Below are positions 1 to 11,789 of a DNA stretch of 64,000 bases, in pieces. Where the stretch lies: contig JAFEMH010000752.1 in NCBI GenBank assembly GCA_022495995.1, forward strand, positions 248,001-312,000, in the 5' to 3' direction. The first letter of the stretch is position 1. Each line of letters starts with the position of its first letter. The position numbers were made by a program, and so were the translations under genes. Under the pieces are notes generated by a model that worked only from the letters and a program-made list of their open reading frames with translations, was not told the DNA's origin and searched no databases. Source of the DNA: Adenophora triphylla var. japonica (taxonomy: Eukaryota; Streptophyta; Magnoliopsida; Asterales; Campanulaceae).

Positions 1-644
1 GCCTACAAAGAGTTTAAACTATATCAAATGGACGTGAAAAGTGCCTTTCTCAATGGGGAACTTCAAGAGCTTGTATATGTAGAGCAACCTCCTGGATTTG
101 AAGATTCCAAGAAGCCTAATCATGTCTACAAATTGAATAAAGCTTTGTATGGCCTCAAGCAAGCACCTCGAGCATGGTATGAAACTCTCTCCAAATTCCT
201 ACTTAGTGAGAAGTTCGAACGAGGTAAAATCGATACTACTTTATTTATTGCAAAGCATAATGGTTATTCATTGTTAGTTCAAATATATGTTGATGACATT
301 ATTTTTGGATCTACTAACGAAAAATTATGCAAGAGATTTGAGAAGCTTATGAAGAGCAAATTTGAGATGAGCATGATGGGTGAGCTAACATTTTTCCTTG
401 GACTACAAGTCAAGGAAATCCAAGAAGGTATTTTCATCAATCAAGCCAAATATACCAAAGATCTAATCAAGAAATTTGGTCTTGATTCCGCTCATCCTCA
501 AAGCACTCCAATGGCCACAAATGTACACCTTGACAAAGATGAGTCCGGTAAGAAAGTAGATATGACACTCTACCGAGGTATGATAGGATCTCTACTTTAC
601 TTAACCGCAAGTAGGCCAGATATCATGTTTGTCGTATGTGTATG
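1..644 (+). pseudogene. pol: Ty1/copia pol, reverse transcriptase part (partial, interrupted)
   Basis: The frame is open from the first base. It shows the copia RT signatures: DVKSAFLNGEL, the PPGFED segment, ALYGLKQAPRAWY and the catalytic YVDD at 286-297, then FFLGLQV and the terminal LYRGMIGSLLYLTASRPDI block. RT copies the element RNA into DNA inside the virus-like particle. The reading stops making sense at 645, where an LTR begins. The same frame resumes at 13150 with the expected next residues (VCARFQAD), so this is one gene split by an insertion. The 5' parts of the polyprotein (gag, protease, integrase) are outside the window. The wording of the motifs is close to Sirevirus RTs. Confidence 0.93.
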
Positions 645-935
645 TGTAAGTGCTCCAATTTGAGCTTGTTAGTATTTTTGTTAGAAAATTAACGAAAGTT
701 ATAACATTTCTAACAATTCCTAACATTCCTAACATTTCTAACCAAGTAAGGGTAGATTAGGGATTGCCAAAAAAAGATAAACCAAGAAAGGAATCAAAAA
801 GCAAAAGAAATAGTCAAAACCAAAAATAGAAACCGCCGGAACAAAAACCGGCCGTTAATTTGATTTTTTGAAAAATATTCCTTGTGTCCAAAGCCCGAAG
901 CCGTAATTAATGAACAAGGCACGCCGACGTACACC

Positions 936-973
936 TCCGCGGATATGATTGCATTTTCCAGAGGCTTATAAAT
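936..973 (+). promoter_or_regulatory. LTR promoter: CGCG palindrome plus TATA box (Ogre-A 5' LTR)
   Basis: TCCGCGGA at 936-943 (one CG shorter than in the sister LTR) lies about 27 bp before TATAAAT at 967-973. The TATA is followed by a pyrimidine-rich start region. The arrangement recurs in every Ogre-type LTR here. Promoter function is inferred from position. Confidence 0.65.
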
Positions 974-2193
974 TGAACCCTCCTCTCTCGGTTACAAAAC
1001 ACATTTTGATCACAGAACGAAGTTCTCGGGCGAATATAGAGAGAAAACAAAGTGGGAATCTCTAGATTGCCACCATTTTCTCTTGAATCTTTCCCAATCT
1101 CACTCCAAACACAAATCCAAACACCAAACCTTGATACTCCTCAAGCCAAACATCAAATCTTGATACTCCTCAAGTCAAATTCCAAGCCTAGGAAGATAGG
1201 GTGTCACCATTGGTAAAGCCCTCCTTCTTGAAACCCTAAAACTCCCTTTTAATTTCTTGTTCATCTTGTTCTTCCTACTTTGATCTACTTTATGTCTAGT
1301 TTAACTTAAGTCTTGACCTAAGATGGTCATCTTGAAGTTTATCTTCATGAATGACCATCTCAAATGGTCCATATTCTAAATCTCTAGTTGGTTTTCTCTT
1401 TAATTTCATCTTTACAAAGATCCCCTTTCCCTTTGCAAAGGATATGTTTAAACCCCATAAATTCCCCAAGGATGACTTGAATATGATAACCACTTGACAC
1501 AAGGTAGTGGAATCAAGTCTAGGGATGAAAATGGGGTGAACATAGATGCAAACCCCCCAAAAATCACATTTTCCCTCAAGAACATCTTGCTGTCCAGTAG
1601 CATTGTTCTGAGAACTCATTCCATTTCCCTATTTTTTGGACCCAGTAAAACTTGGAATTGGGTGTTGACTACAAAATACTTTTTGTATCCAACATCCAGA
1701 GCTTTCCAGACATATTTTTACTTTATTTTTTGCGTGATTAAAACTCCATTTTTCAAATTTTCTTTTAAAGGTCAGTTCATCAGTCTCTGGAAATCCAGAT
1801 TTCAGATCTGAGATTTCCAGAAGGTTTTGACCCCTCAAATCATCTCCAAAATGACAAGTTCTTTTACAGAAACCTTTTTTAAGGTGTTTTGAACATTTTT
1901 CATTCCCGGACTTTTCCCAGATTCTGGAGTTTTCAAGCCCTAAAGTCCATTTCAAAGTCAAGGGTCAACTGCCTTTTTCATTCTGGCAGAAATGGTTTTC
2001 AACTTCCAAAAATCTTTTGAGTTCCAAATCTCAACCCAAAAATCATCCAAAAAATCATGGGATCAGTTTAAAGCCTTAAAAAGAGTTCCCAATTTTTACT
2101 TACCTCAGTTTCAACTTATTTTGGCCAAAATACACATACACACACACACACACAACAAAGGATTTTGAATGTTTGGAAGACTCGTTTTGCGAG

Positions 2194-2230
2194 GCGCGTC
2201 GGGTGCACACTAACGTCCTTCCCGACGCGT
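2194..2230 (+). other. Conserved LTR stem-loop (Ogre-A 5' LTR)
   Basis: GCGCGTCGGG pairs with CCCGACGCGT across a 17-nt loop: nine Watson-Crick pairs plus an outer G-U. The stem is kept with compensatory changes in the Ogre-C and Ogre-D LTRs. Confidence 0.75.
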
Positions 2231-2346
2231 AACATGACCTCCGAACCTAAATCTCTGATCTCGGGCTTTTTTCAAAGTTTTGGCCCTCAAAATAAAAATG
2301 GCGTGGCGACTCCGTTTGATTTTGGCAAAAAATCGTTACATCACGC

Positions 2347-2363
2347 TGGCGACTCCGGGGGAC
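2347..2363 (+). promoter_or_regulatory. Primer binding site, tRNA-Arg type (degenerate, Ogre-A)
   Basis: TGGCGACTCCGGGGGA begins 6 nt after the LTR. It resembles TGGCGACTCCGCTGGGGA, the complement of the 3' end of plant tRNA-Arg(ACG), but lacks CT after position 11. The loss would weaken priming. Confidence 0.75.
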
Positions 2364-3813
2364 AAATAAGCTTTTTCTAAAAAAATGATATTTGGTATAT
2401 TGGTGGAAACCATTAAACTTCCCGTTATCGCCTCCTAACACGAGTCGGGGATAAATTGTGGTCTAACAATCCCACGTACCGGTATCATTATTTTCAAAAA
2501 AAAAAAGGAAAAGCTTTTGAGGGTCAAGCTTCCGTCTCAACATTTGAAAATCCTTTGTTGTATGTGTGTTGATTTTTGCACAGTTTTCGTGTTTGTTTTT
2601 GGCCGCCTCGGAAAAGTCAAAATTTTGACTGTCGGAATAAATGTCCCTAACTGTCGGAATTTTTGTGCTTATGTGCTTATGTGTTCATAAAATTTTCAAA
2701 AAAAATTTTTCAAAAAAAAATTCAAAAAAAATCATGCATCATGCCTTTTAAGACACATAAAAAAATTTCTATTTTTCTCGTAAAAGAAGATAGATCGCTT
2801 GCACACTACGCGCACGTGACCTTACACCGCACACTACGTCCTTAACCCGGGGAAATCCTTGTCGCGGTCCGTTTGGTCTTATTACGCCTCTGATGAGCAC
2901 AGACTACCCAAACATCCCATGGAGCCTCGTGTCGACTACGCACTTGTCCGTGACACACTTTGTCCGAGACCCGCTGGTTTTTAGTCCGGGTCTCGTGTCA
3001 TGCCCCGTCTCGTGTATAGACCTTTCCTTTCAAGCCTTTGTCGGCATACCGACTCAATATCTTTCGGGACCCTAATCGCCGAAGTTCTCGCCGGTTTTTC
3101 CGCCGCAGACTTTGACCAAGATATTGACCGGCGCCTTGACTTCGGCTCCGATCGGCACAAATTATACACCGACTCCCAAAGATTGACACCGAGTCATCAA
3201 GGATTAATGAATATTCCATGCCTAATTACGGCTTAAATGACGACAAGTCAAGATCAATTGTGGACGCTTATCGCTCCAAATCATGCCGACTTTTCGTCGA
3301 GCCCCTGACATGATCTTGACTTTGACGCGCCTTGTCCGTAATTTACATCGAATGCTCGTTAAGACTCGATTACCCGCCGACTTTTAGGATCGTTTTTCTT
3401 CGGCCGATGGGACCCGCTTGCCCTATAGACCCTCGCCCGGGCCGCCCACCCCGGAGGTCGAAATACATGTGGAATACGAGGGGCTTATAGACGTAGTGAC
3501 GGGGCCCACCGATCCAGAATCGAGTAGTTTGCGAAAAGAAGAGCAATCTTTTCCAACCGATTAGGTTAATAAAACATGTTTTAAGTAAACATGAACAAAT
3601 AATCGCATGTCGCATGAGCCAAAAGCCCAAACACCTACCCTCCTTCCATTCCTGCATATCTCGAACCCTCGTGTCTTTCCCCCGCAGCCTCCGCACAAAG
3701 GTTGGTTTCGGCACCGGTCACCGTTTAATCGGCTGGGAAGAGTCAAGCGCATCATCGCCTTCACCGTCTGTTCCGACTCCGAATTTTAGAATGTCTCGCA
3801 TCAACCGGTAACG
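2364..3813 (+). other. Ogre-A untranslated leader
   Basis: No convincing ORF. The leader is clearly alike, block by block, to the Ogre-B leader (23373-24823), including A-rich runs near 2700, the segment around 3000-3240 and the stretch leading to the gag ATG. Conservation of a non-coding leader between two elements fits packaging or translation signals, which is inference. Confidence 0.7.
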
Positions 3814-6059
3814 ATGGGGACAACGTCACTCCGCCTCCCGGACTCCTCGCACGTAACAACAAGGGAATCGCCTAGCCGAATGTATGAGAGTGCGCCAGAA
3901 GCACAGCTGAACAGCCTTATGGAGGCTATCAAAAGCCATGGATTGGCCGCCAGCCTCAACCCGATGGCACCTTTCACCGTGGAAGAAGAGGAAGACCACA
4001 ATCCCGCTCTTGGTCAACCCGACTACTCCAGATGCCACCACCGGCCTCCCACGGTACTACCACCGAGCCCATGCTCTCGATCCCTAGGTCACCCGGCTCC
4101 CAACCGCACCACTGGATCCATGCAGCCTCGACGGACGAGCCAGCCGCAATGCCTCAGCTGGGACAAAGTCGCACGGAATGCCTTCTCATGGTTGGGGATA
4201 CCCCTAATGCCACAAGAAATTGGGATCCCACCTCGGCCAGGGACCAATCAATCCGGACTTTCGCAAAGAACGGCTTGGAATGCCACCACAGCTTGGTTCT
4301 GGGGCAACAATGTGAGCCCCTCCTCGAATGATGCTAGCTCGCTGCTCCTCATACAGCTTCCGCAAACCCATTTCTCACTCGTGGTTCAACGGGTTACCAA
4401 GCCCCCATCCCCGTTTCATCGTAATCACCAGACCACAAGATCCTCTCTGCTATGCATCCTTGCCACAACCACCATGCAATTCAACAACCAGTGGACAAAG
4501 CAGCCCGCACTTAAGCCTACTTATGGGCCTCACTCCGAAATCCAAGCCATCTCGGCTACCTCAGATCTCGCCTCCATCTTCTCTCGCCGATTGGAAGCCA
4601 ACAAAGAAGTCGCCGGGTTCTATCCCTTTGCCCAAGCTCCTACCTACACTCCCTGTGGTAATTTGGGCCAAGGACAAGTTTTCACCTATGCCCCGGAGTA
4701 TGGTATTCCTTCCACCAATGCACCACCAACAGCCTAGTCCTCTTCCCGGCTCAAATATCGGCTCAGAATTCCCGCTCCACCTTTGGATCCCCAATTGGCT
4801 TGGTTTATGGAGCAACACAAGGAAATGAAAGCACAGATTGCTGAATTGACCGCCAAAAGAACACCGCTCTTCGGCCTACGTATCCCGACTCGATTGTCCC
4901 CCGCCTCACAAGTTTGTGATGCCCACTCGAATTGTTTGACGGAGCGCATGCCCTAAAACTCACTTGGACACCTATACTTTGGCAATGAAGGCTAAGGGAT
5001 GCACAAACCAAATAGCTTGGCCGATTACTTTAGTCTCTCTTTGAAGTCGTGGCTTTGAAATGGTTTTTCCGATTGCACTCGAAGCTAGGGCTACTTGGGA
5101 ACGTATCACCAAGATTTCACTGATAAGTATAAAGCCAACTTGGAATGGGAGACAAACAGAGTTGACTCCGCAAACAACGATGCAACGCCCTAATGAGAAT
5201 ATTGGGGATTTCTATAAGAGGTGGAACTTAAAGCTCGTGAAATGGCCATTCCTCCCTCTCGACGAGGAGCAAGCTTAGACATCTTTCGCTCATGCTTGAA
5301 GCCGCATTTGAGAGCTTCCTCGCCACTTCCCTACGCCGACTTGCGTGCAATGGTTAATTCCGGGCTAAGTTCGAAAAGGCTTACAATCGCCAGCCGACCG
5401 CTGCACTCCGCTACGTATACCGGGTTTCTTCCACCTCCAACACAGCCTCCCGCCCAACCAAAAGGTAAAGAAGTGATTAGCTATGCGGGACAGATCAGAA
5501 TAATGCCACTTCCTTTGTTCCCAAGAAACCCGATCCATCCGCATCCCGGCTCCAAAACTTGGGAAACTTTGGGATGCCTTTGAGTGATATCTTCGTAGGT
5601 TTGGTGAGAGAAGGTTTGCTCCGGCCTTTGGAAAATTATCGCCTAGAAACCCCAATGCTCCTTTGGATACCTCCAAGCATTGTGCCTTTCATCGCACTCA
5701 CGGGCACCCGACGGATGATTGCGTCCCCGAAAAAGGCCATCCAAGGTTTGATTGAGCAAGGGAGGTTAGAGATGCCCGAAGGGCCTAACACTATCAATAA
5801 CCCGCTCCCTAACAACATGAGTGTCAACATGATCGAAGTTTGGTGGTTCAAGCCTTGTGGGCATAATGGAATTTGACACGCCCCTCGTGAGGTCGGTGAA
5901 TCAGCCATCGCAGCGATGAAAGTGTTTGGATTAAGAAAGAGATTGCCAAGGAAATCCCGATGGAAAGATCTCGCAATAGCTCCCTGCCTCCACCGTCGAA
6001 GAATAGATGCATGGTTCAACAAAGAAAGAGCAACTAGACTGGGGCTACTCTATCTTTAA
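3814..6059 (+). pseudogene. gag: Ogre-A gag remnant
   Basis: The ATG at 3814 (MGTTSLRLP) aligns with the Ogre-B gag start. Further on are a helical N-terminal part (EAQLNSLMEAIKSHGL), a proline-rich spacer (4030-4740) and capsid-like pieces split over frames: DFTDKYKANLEWE near 5115, ENIGDFYKRWNLK near 5195, FRSCLKPHL near 5285 and YADLRAMVNSGL near 5335. These match the retrotransposon Gag capsid domain and the intact Ogre-D gag (EFYKRWNAKL, YPDLREMVGMG). Gag builds the virus-like particle. The last plausible piece ends near 6059 with WFNKERATRLG. Several frameshifts and stops make it non-functional. No protease follows. Confidence 0.75.
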
Positions 6060-6872
6060 AATAGTCTTTCGAGTCAACCTTCGTAGGTCTAGTACTTTTC
6101 TTTCACCTAAGTCCTTCCCGGACATTTGTCGTTGTAGTCCATTTTGGACATAGTGGTTAAATGCCTAACTTTTAATATAAGTCTTTTTTCTCTTCTTGCT
6201 AGACTCGAGACATCACTCGCGCACCCACGTTACACTTAATTGAAATGGTTTTATCCAAAATGATCACTTGTGCCGCTCAACCACTAATTCTTTGAAATGA
6301 TTAATATTTAAATTAATCTGAGTGAGAAAATCAATTGATATCCTTCCCAAATTGGGGCTTACCAACTCCCCATCTTGCATCTCATATGCTCACATCCCTT
6401 TCATCATCATCCCCTCGTTGCTCGATGAATTTGCATGGATCTTTTCTCATTTAAAGCTTAAGCAAGCAATGAAGACTTAATCTCGTTTAGGTCATCCGTA
6501 GGGATTGCGGTTGAAGCCTTTCACCCATAGGAAAGCCATTATCTCACCCTCACTAAACACTACCCTTTCATTTCAAGATCGGCATGTTTTGAAACCCCGT
6601 TTAGCCATCACCTTTGATCCTTATTGAGAGAAGTCCAAGCAAGACCAAGAAGTTAGCTTCGAGAGTCGGCGATGCGCAAAATATCTCAAGCCATGAGGGA
6701 AGGACAAAGATAATCCTCAACTTCTCAGAGGCCTTCCAAGTTATCAAAAGAAGGATTTTAAATCCTCACAATTCAAAGAAGAATCCTCAACGCCTCAGAG
6801 GCCTTAAAAAAAAGGAAAGAGAAAAGTTCAAGCAAAAAAAAAGAGAAAGAAATAGAAAAGTTCAAGCAAGAG

Positions 6873-6924
<52 letters not shown>

Positions 6925-7049
6925 GGGACTGTCGATCCTCACAATTCAACAAGAGTCCCCGACTTCTCAAGAAGCTCTCCAATGATCAAAAAGGAGCCCG
7001 AATTCTCGCAAGTTCGCAAAAGGTTCTCGATAGCTTGGACTTCCTCTCA
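6060..7049 (+). other. Ogre-A internal non-coding stretch with poly(A)
   Basis: No pol domain is readable in any frame. An A run of 44 bases lies at 6876-6919, preceded by a purine-rich segment. In Ogre-B a comparable A-rich tract directly follows integrase (30811 onward), so this may be the deletion scar where pol was lost. That is inference. Confidence 0.5.
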
Positions 7050-7254
7050 CCATTACCTTAAATCAATCCTAAGCCATCCTCTCGATTTTAGAGGATATTC
7101 CCATTACCTTAAATCAATCCTAAGCCATCCTCTCGATTTTAGAGGATATTACCATTACCATAAATCAATCCCAAGCCATCCTCTCTATTTTAGAGGATAT
7201 TCCCATTTTCGCGACCAATCCCAAGCCATCCTCTCGCTTAGAGGATATTCCCAT
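7050..7254 (+). repeat. Tandem repeat, 51-bp unit, about four copies
   Basis: Copies begin at 7050, 7101, 7152 and 7203 with CCATTAC(C) or CCATTTTC and end with TTAGAGGATATT. The fourth is shortened. AGAGG-type degenerate echoes continue to about 7410. Confidence 0.85.
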
Positions 7255-9192
7255 TACCATCGCCTTTGGCCAAAGTCAAAATTTGACCTCTCACTCTTAG
7301 AGGCAATCAATCTTCCCCGCCATAGATTTCCCAAACACATCCCTGCAAGCCAACCTCTCATCTTTAGAGGTTCAACAAGAAAAGGCCCAAATCGGCCTCT
7401 CACTTTAAGAGGTCATAACTTCCAAAATTACCCGATGGCCGATCGAAGCCCGAAACCCACCGCAATTCCTATCGGATAGCAATTTCATCGTAAAATATAA
7501 ATCAAATTAATGCTTCATTGCTTGCTTAAATTGGAGCCAAATCCATCTCGGCTCAAATGATCAAAGATTGTGCAAATTCAAGTCTCGATTCATTCGACAT
7601 TTCATGTGAGCATATTTCATTTCTCCTCCACAAACACTTGCCGTGGATGTCCCACTGGGCTTCGCATCCGTGTCTTTCATGAACACTCTAAGGGGATATG
7701 TTATTCGAATCTCCAATCCTCAAATTCCCAAAAGAACCTCAAAGTCTTGAATTTTCACACTCATTCTCTCTTCATTCGGGATAAGCCCGAACTACGGCGA
7801 CCGAGCTCTTCATAATGGAGGGAACCTAGGCAACCGTAAATGGTCCTGGCCGAAATCACAAACAAATCTCAAAAAAAAAATCCGGTCTCATCAAGGATCG
7901 TCCCTATACACTTTCCGCCCTTCCAAGCTTGATTTTCGATATCGCTGGTTTTCTCCTTGTGATTAATCAAAATATTTGTTCATATCAGATTTAGGGATTG
8001 AATAACCCGAACATTAACAAAGGGTTTTAAGCAAATTTCTGTGATCATCATGAATAAGACAAGTTTTCAAGTGTCTCGACAAGTCTTCTCTCTCCATCAT
8101 AGGGAAATAGAGCCAAACACTCGTCTTTCTGTCTCAGGGGCTTCCATACACTTTTCCACACCTTGTGATGCTTATACTCTCTCAAAAGAGTCAAACCAAA
8201 AGCGAGAGTGTCATACACAAATTCGGGAGACATTCCCATCTTTTCAAAGATATGCCCCCGCACGTAAACATTTCCGAGTCTTGTCCAAGAATCGGTTGAC
8301 TAAGGTCTGAAAAGATGGGTTCCCCCTCCGTAAGACTACTCGAATTTCTTCATGCCGGGGCTTGCTAAGCGGTTCTCCTGTGTTCTCCCGTAGCCTCTTC
8401 AAGCCGGGGCTTATATAGTCATCTTTGGGTCCACGTTGGGTTCTTCACCACGAGATAGACTCGCCAAATCGCTTCTTCAAAATCTGGACTTTGCCTACTC
8501 AGATCCGGGCTTTGTCAAGATGGTCTTTTGGACCCGAATTTTATCAAGTCGCAAGAAAGAATTTCACTTTCGTAACTTGGTACACGGCAGCCTTCCCGTA
8601 GCATCGGAATTCAAGATCGTGGTTTCTCCCGCATTAGCAATTCCATCAAATCATCCTCCTGACAAGGTTTCGGCCAAGGTCACAACTCATCCAAATGAAA
8701 GAAGCTTCACTCGTATCAACGTTGGCCCTAAAGTCTCTGTCAAAGACGCCTTCAAATGACCAAGAATGAGAGGGAAAGTTTCAATCAAGACCCGGATCCG
8801 AATCCAATCTCATCAAGATTGAGGTCCATGTGATATTGCCGACAAAACCTCACCAACAACCGCCGTTTAAATCGCGATCAAGGGTTCTCGTCCCCACTTG
8901 ATCAAAATCTGCTCCAAGCGGTCCATACCCACGTATCCCCACTAAAAATCTCCCAAGGGCTCATGTAGCATGCACAAAACTTGAGTCAATAGGAATAATC
9001 CTAAATCATCGAAGATCATAAATCATAATTTTCCCGCCAAAAGCTTAGGCTAAGCGCATCTTCGAAAGCAAGTAAATGCATCATCCCATAATCATTTTTG
9101 GTTCCATGCATGCATCTGTCATCATGAATGCCATATATGCATCTTCCTCTTCACTAACGAATGCGGTGAATTCAAACGTGAAATCAAATCCC
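7255..9192 (+). other. Ogre-A internal stretch, unassigned
   Basis: No protein domain recognised. A block at about 7798-7860 (GAGGGAACCTAGGCAACC) resembles the sequence just after integrase in Ogre-B (about 31040-31090), which places this stretch in the element's 3' untranslated part. Confidence 0.5.
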
Positions 9193-9570
9193 CTTTTTTC
9201 TAAGCAAGGATAATCTTCACCAAAGACGACCTCCAATGTCCACAAATGAATGAAGACGCCCTCCAACATCTACAGCTTGGCAAAGACAAGCTCCGACGCT
9301 CGCAACTTGCTAAAGACGACCTCCAATGTCCACAAATGGATGAAAACAAATTTCCCCCAATGAAGACCACCTCCAGCCTACAATTCGGTCGAGACGCCAA
9401 GTTCTCACATACAAATCGGCCGAGACGCCAAGTTCTCCAATACAAATCGGTCGGTGACGCCAAGTTCTCAAATACAAATCGGTCGTAGACGCCAAGTTCT
9501 CCAAGGCAAGAAGGTCGAGACGCCAAGCTCTCCAATACAATGCGGTCGAGACACCAAGTTCTCAAAAGCA
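9193..9570 (+). repeat. Two adjacent short tandem repeats (about 32 and 31 bp units)
   Basis: The first part repeats AAGACGACCTCCAATGTCCA with drift (9215-9350). The second repeats GACGCCAAGTTCTC plus AATACAAATCGGTC, with starts near 9393, 9424, 9456, 9488, 9518 and 9549. These lie in the 3' untranslated part of Ogre-A. Minus-strand ORFs here only translate the repeat. Confidence 0.8.
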
Positions 9571-9837
9571 AGAAGTCCCTAATGTGAATACAAGCTCAAC
9601 CACCTCTACAAGGTTGACGATCACCAAAGCAAGATGCGGACTCAACCAAACTCCTCCTTCGGGTCAAAATGCTTCCAAAGACAAAATCGTCGCCAGGCCG
9701 CCTCACGAACAGAACTTAACAACTCTTCATCAACATCGGCCGTAGCCTCATCCTTCCTAAGCTACAGTAAGCACAAAGACGGTATGAAAGCATATCTTAG
9801 TCAACTACTTTTCTAAAAGAACATTATCATCGATCAT
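9571..9837 (+). other. Spacer between tandem arrays, nothing recognised
   Basis: I see no gene, repeat or regulatory signal in this stretch. Confidence 0.4.
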
Positions 9838-11262
9838 AGGGCGACTTCCCCAAAACAACAAAACCTTAGGGTGACTTCCCAAAACAGTCAAACCATAGGG
9901 CGACTTCCCAAAAATGTCTCAAACCATGTGGCGACTTCCCAAAATGCCAAACCTTAGGGTGACTTCCCCAAAACAAGCCAAACCATAGGCGACTTCCCCA
10001 AAATAGTCAAACCGTAGGGTGACTTCCCAAAAACGATTACGTGACTTCCCAAAATAGTCAAACCATAGGGCGACTTCCCCAAAATAGTCAAACCATGCTG
10101 ACTTCCCAAAATAGTCAAACCGTAGGGTGACTTCCCCAAAATGTGGCGACTTCCCAAAAATAGTCAAACCATAGGGCGACTTCCCCAAAATAGTCAAACC
10201 ATAGTAGTGATTACGGGCGACTTCCCAAAATAGTCAAACCATGTGGCGACTTCCCCAAAATAGTCAAACCATAGGCGACTTCCCAAAACAGTCGACATAC
10301 GGGCGACTTCCCAAAAATAGTCAAACCATAGGGCGACTTCCCCAAAATAGTCAAACCATAGGGTGACTTCCCAAAAACAAGTCAAACCATGTGGCGACTT
10401 CCCAAAAATAGTCAAACCATGTGGCGACTTCCCCAAAATAGTCAAACCATAGGGTGACTTCCCAAAAATAGTCAAACCATAGGGCGACTTCCCCAAAATA
10501 GTCAAACCATAGGGTGACTTCCCAAAAACAGTCAAACCATAGGGCGACTTCCCCAAAATAGTCAAACCATAGGGTGACTTCCCAAAAACAGTCAAACCAT
10601 AGGGCGACTTCCCCAAAACAGTCAAACCATGTGGCGACTTCCCAAAATAGTCAAACCATAGGGCGACTTCCCCAAAATAGTCAAACCATAGTTACGGGCG
10701 ACTTCCCAAAAATAGTCAAATCATGTGGCGACTTCCCCAAAACAGTCAAACCACAGGGCGACTTCCCAAAAATAGTCAAACCATAGGCGACTTCCCAAAA
10801 TAGTCAAACCATAGGGCGACTTCCCAAAATGGTCAAACCATAGTCGGATTACGGGCGACTTCCCAAAAATAGTCAAACCATAGGGCGACTTTCCCCAAAA
10901 TAGTCAAACCATAGGGTGACTTCCCAAAAACAAATGACACAGGGCGACTTCCCAAAAATAGTCAAACCATAGGGCGACTTCCCCAAAATGGTCAAACCAT
11001 AGTCAGATTACAGGGCGACTTCCCAAAAATAGTCAAACCATAGGGCGACTTCCCCAAAATAGTCAAACCATAGAGTGACTTCCCAAAAACAGTCAGATTA
11101 CAGGGAGACTTCCCAAAAAATAGTCAGATCATAGGATGACTTCCTAAAAACAGTCAAAACCTTAGGGGCGACTTCCCCAAAACAACTCAAAACCTTAGGG
11201 TGACTTCCCCAAAACAATGTACCATAGGGTGACTTCCCAAAATAGTCAAATCTTAGGGCGAC
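9838..11262 (+). repeat. Large minisatellite array, about 30-bp unit
   Basis: About 45 head-to-tail copies of a unit containing GTCAAACCATAGGGCGACTT and CCCCAAAATA. Alternating forms (GGGCG/GGGTG, CCCC/CCCA) suggest a partial 60-bp higher-order period. Insertions such as GTAGTGATTAC and AGTCGGATTAC recur. It lies just before the terminal block of Ogre-A. Hypervariable tandem repeats in the 3' untranslated region are a known trait of Tat/Ogre elements and a known source of plant satellites. Confidence 0.93.
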
Positions 11263-11459
11263 CTTCCTAAAGCCAGAGGGTCGACGACTAAAGATAGTCG
11301 AAAGACCCGAACTACTACGGCTTGATTCCCACTCGGGATACGTAGGTAGCCTATTGAATAGGTTCAGCCACTCGATCACTTGATCATCCTGCCAAATATG
11401 GAGCCTTACTCTTATCGACGACCCCGCTTCCTTCGAAAGCGCCGTCGCCGAGGGGCTAC
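11263..11459 (+). other. Conserved terminal block and polypurine tract (Ogre-A)
   Basis: This block includes GGGATACGTAGGTAGCC and ends with GCCGAGGGGCTAC directly before the 3' LTR. Nearly the same sequence ends Ogre-B (37950-38102) and Ogre-C (57551-57671), although the repeats upstream differ completely. GAGGGG is the likely plus-strand primer. Confidence 0.75.
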
Positions 11460-11749
11460 TGTAAGTGCTCCAATTTGAGCTTGTTAGTATTTTTGTTAGA
11501 AAATTAACGAAAGTTATAACATTTCTAACAATTCCTAACATTCCTAACATTTCTAACCAAGTAAGGGTAGATTAGGGATTGCCAAAAAAAGATAAACCAA
11601 GAAAGGAATCAAAAAAGCAAAAGAAATAGTCAAAACCAAAAATAGAAACTGCTGAACAAAACTGGCCGTTAATTTGATTTTTTTGAAAAATATTCCTTGT
11701 GTCCAAAGCCCGAAGCCGTAATTAATGAACAGGCACGCCGACGCACACC

Positions 11750-11789
11750 TCCGCGCGGATATGATTGCATTTTCCAGAGGCTTATAAAT
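11750..11789 (+). promoter_or_regulatory. LTR promoter-like module in Ogre-A 3' LTR
   Basis: TCCGCGCGGAT (11750-11760), then TATAAAT (11783-11789), centre-to-TATA 28.5 bp. In this position it could read out into the Sirevirus extra ORF, about 2.9 kb downstream on the same strand. Confidence 0.6.

Larger units (their letters stand above)
645..2340 (+). repeat. Ogre-A 5' LTR
   Basis: Starts TGTAAGTGCTCC and ends ATCGTTACA. It holds a CGCG palindrome and TATA box (936-973), a CA microsatellite (about 2131-2155), a stem-loop (2194-2230) and an internal primer-like TGGCGACTCCG (2304-2314). The same landmarks recur in the same order in the 3' LTR and in the Ogre-B LTRs. Short ORFs on either strand are not conserved as proteins and I read the LTR as non-coding. 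Confidence 0.93.

Noticed and set aside
1296..1961. ORFs of 105 to 110 codons within the Ogre-A LTRs, repeated at 12109-12774
   Set aside because: They recur only because the LTR is duplicated. No start context, domain or codon bias, and related LTRs do not keep them.
10194..10625. 143-codon minus-strand ORF with a periodic GKSPYGLT pattern
   Set aside because: Translation of the 30-bp array, with no independent protein signal. The same holds for the neighbouring minus-strand ORFs at 9919-10197.
9838..11262. CRISPR-like look: about 30-bp repeats in a row
   Set aside because: Repeats are head to tail without unique spacers, in plant retrotransposon DNA; this is a minisatellite.
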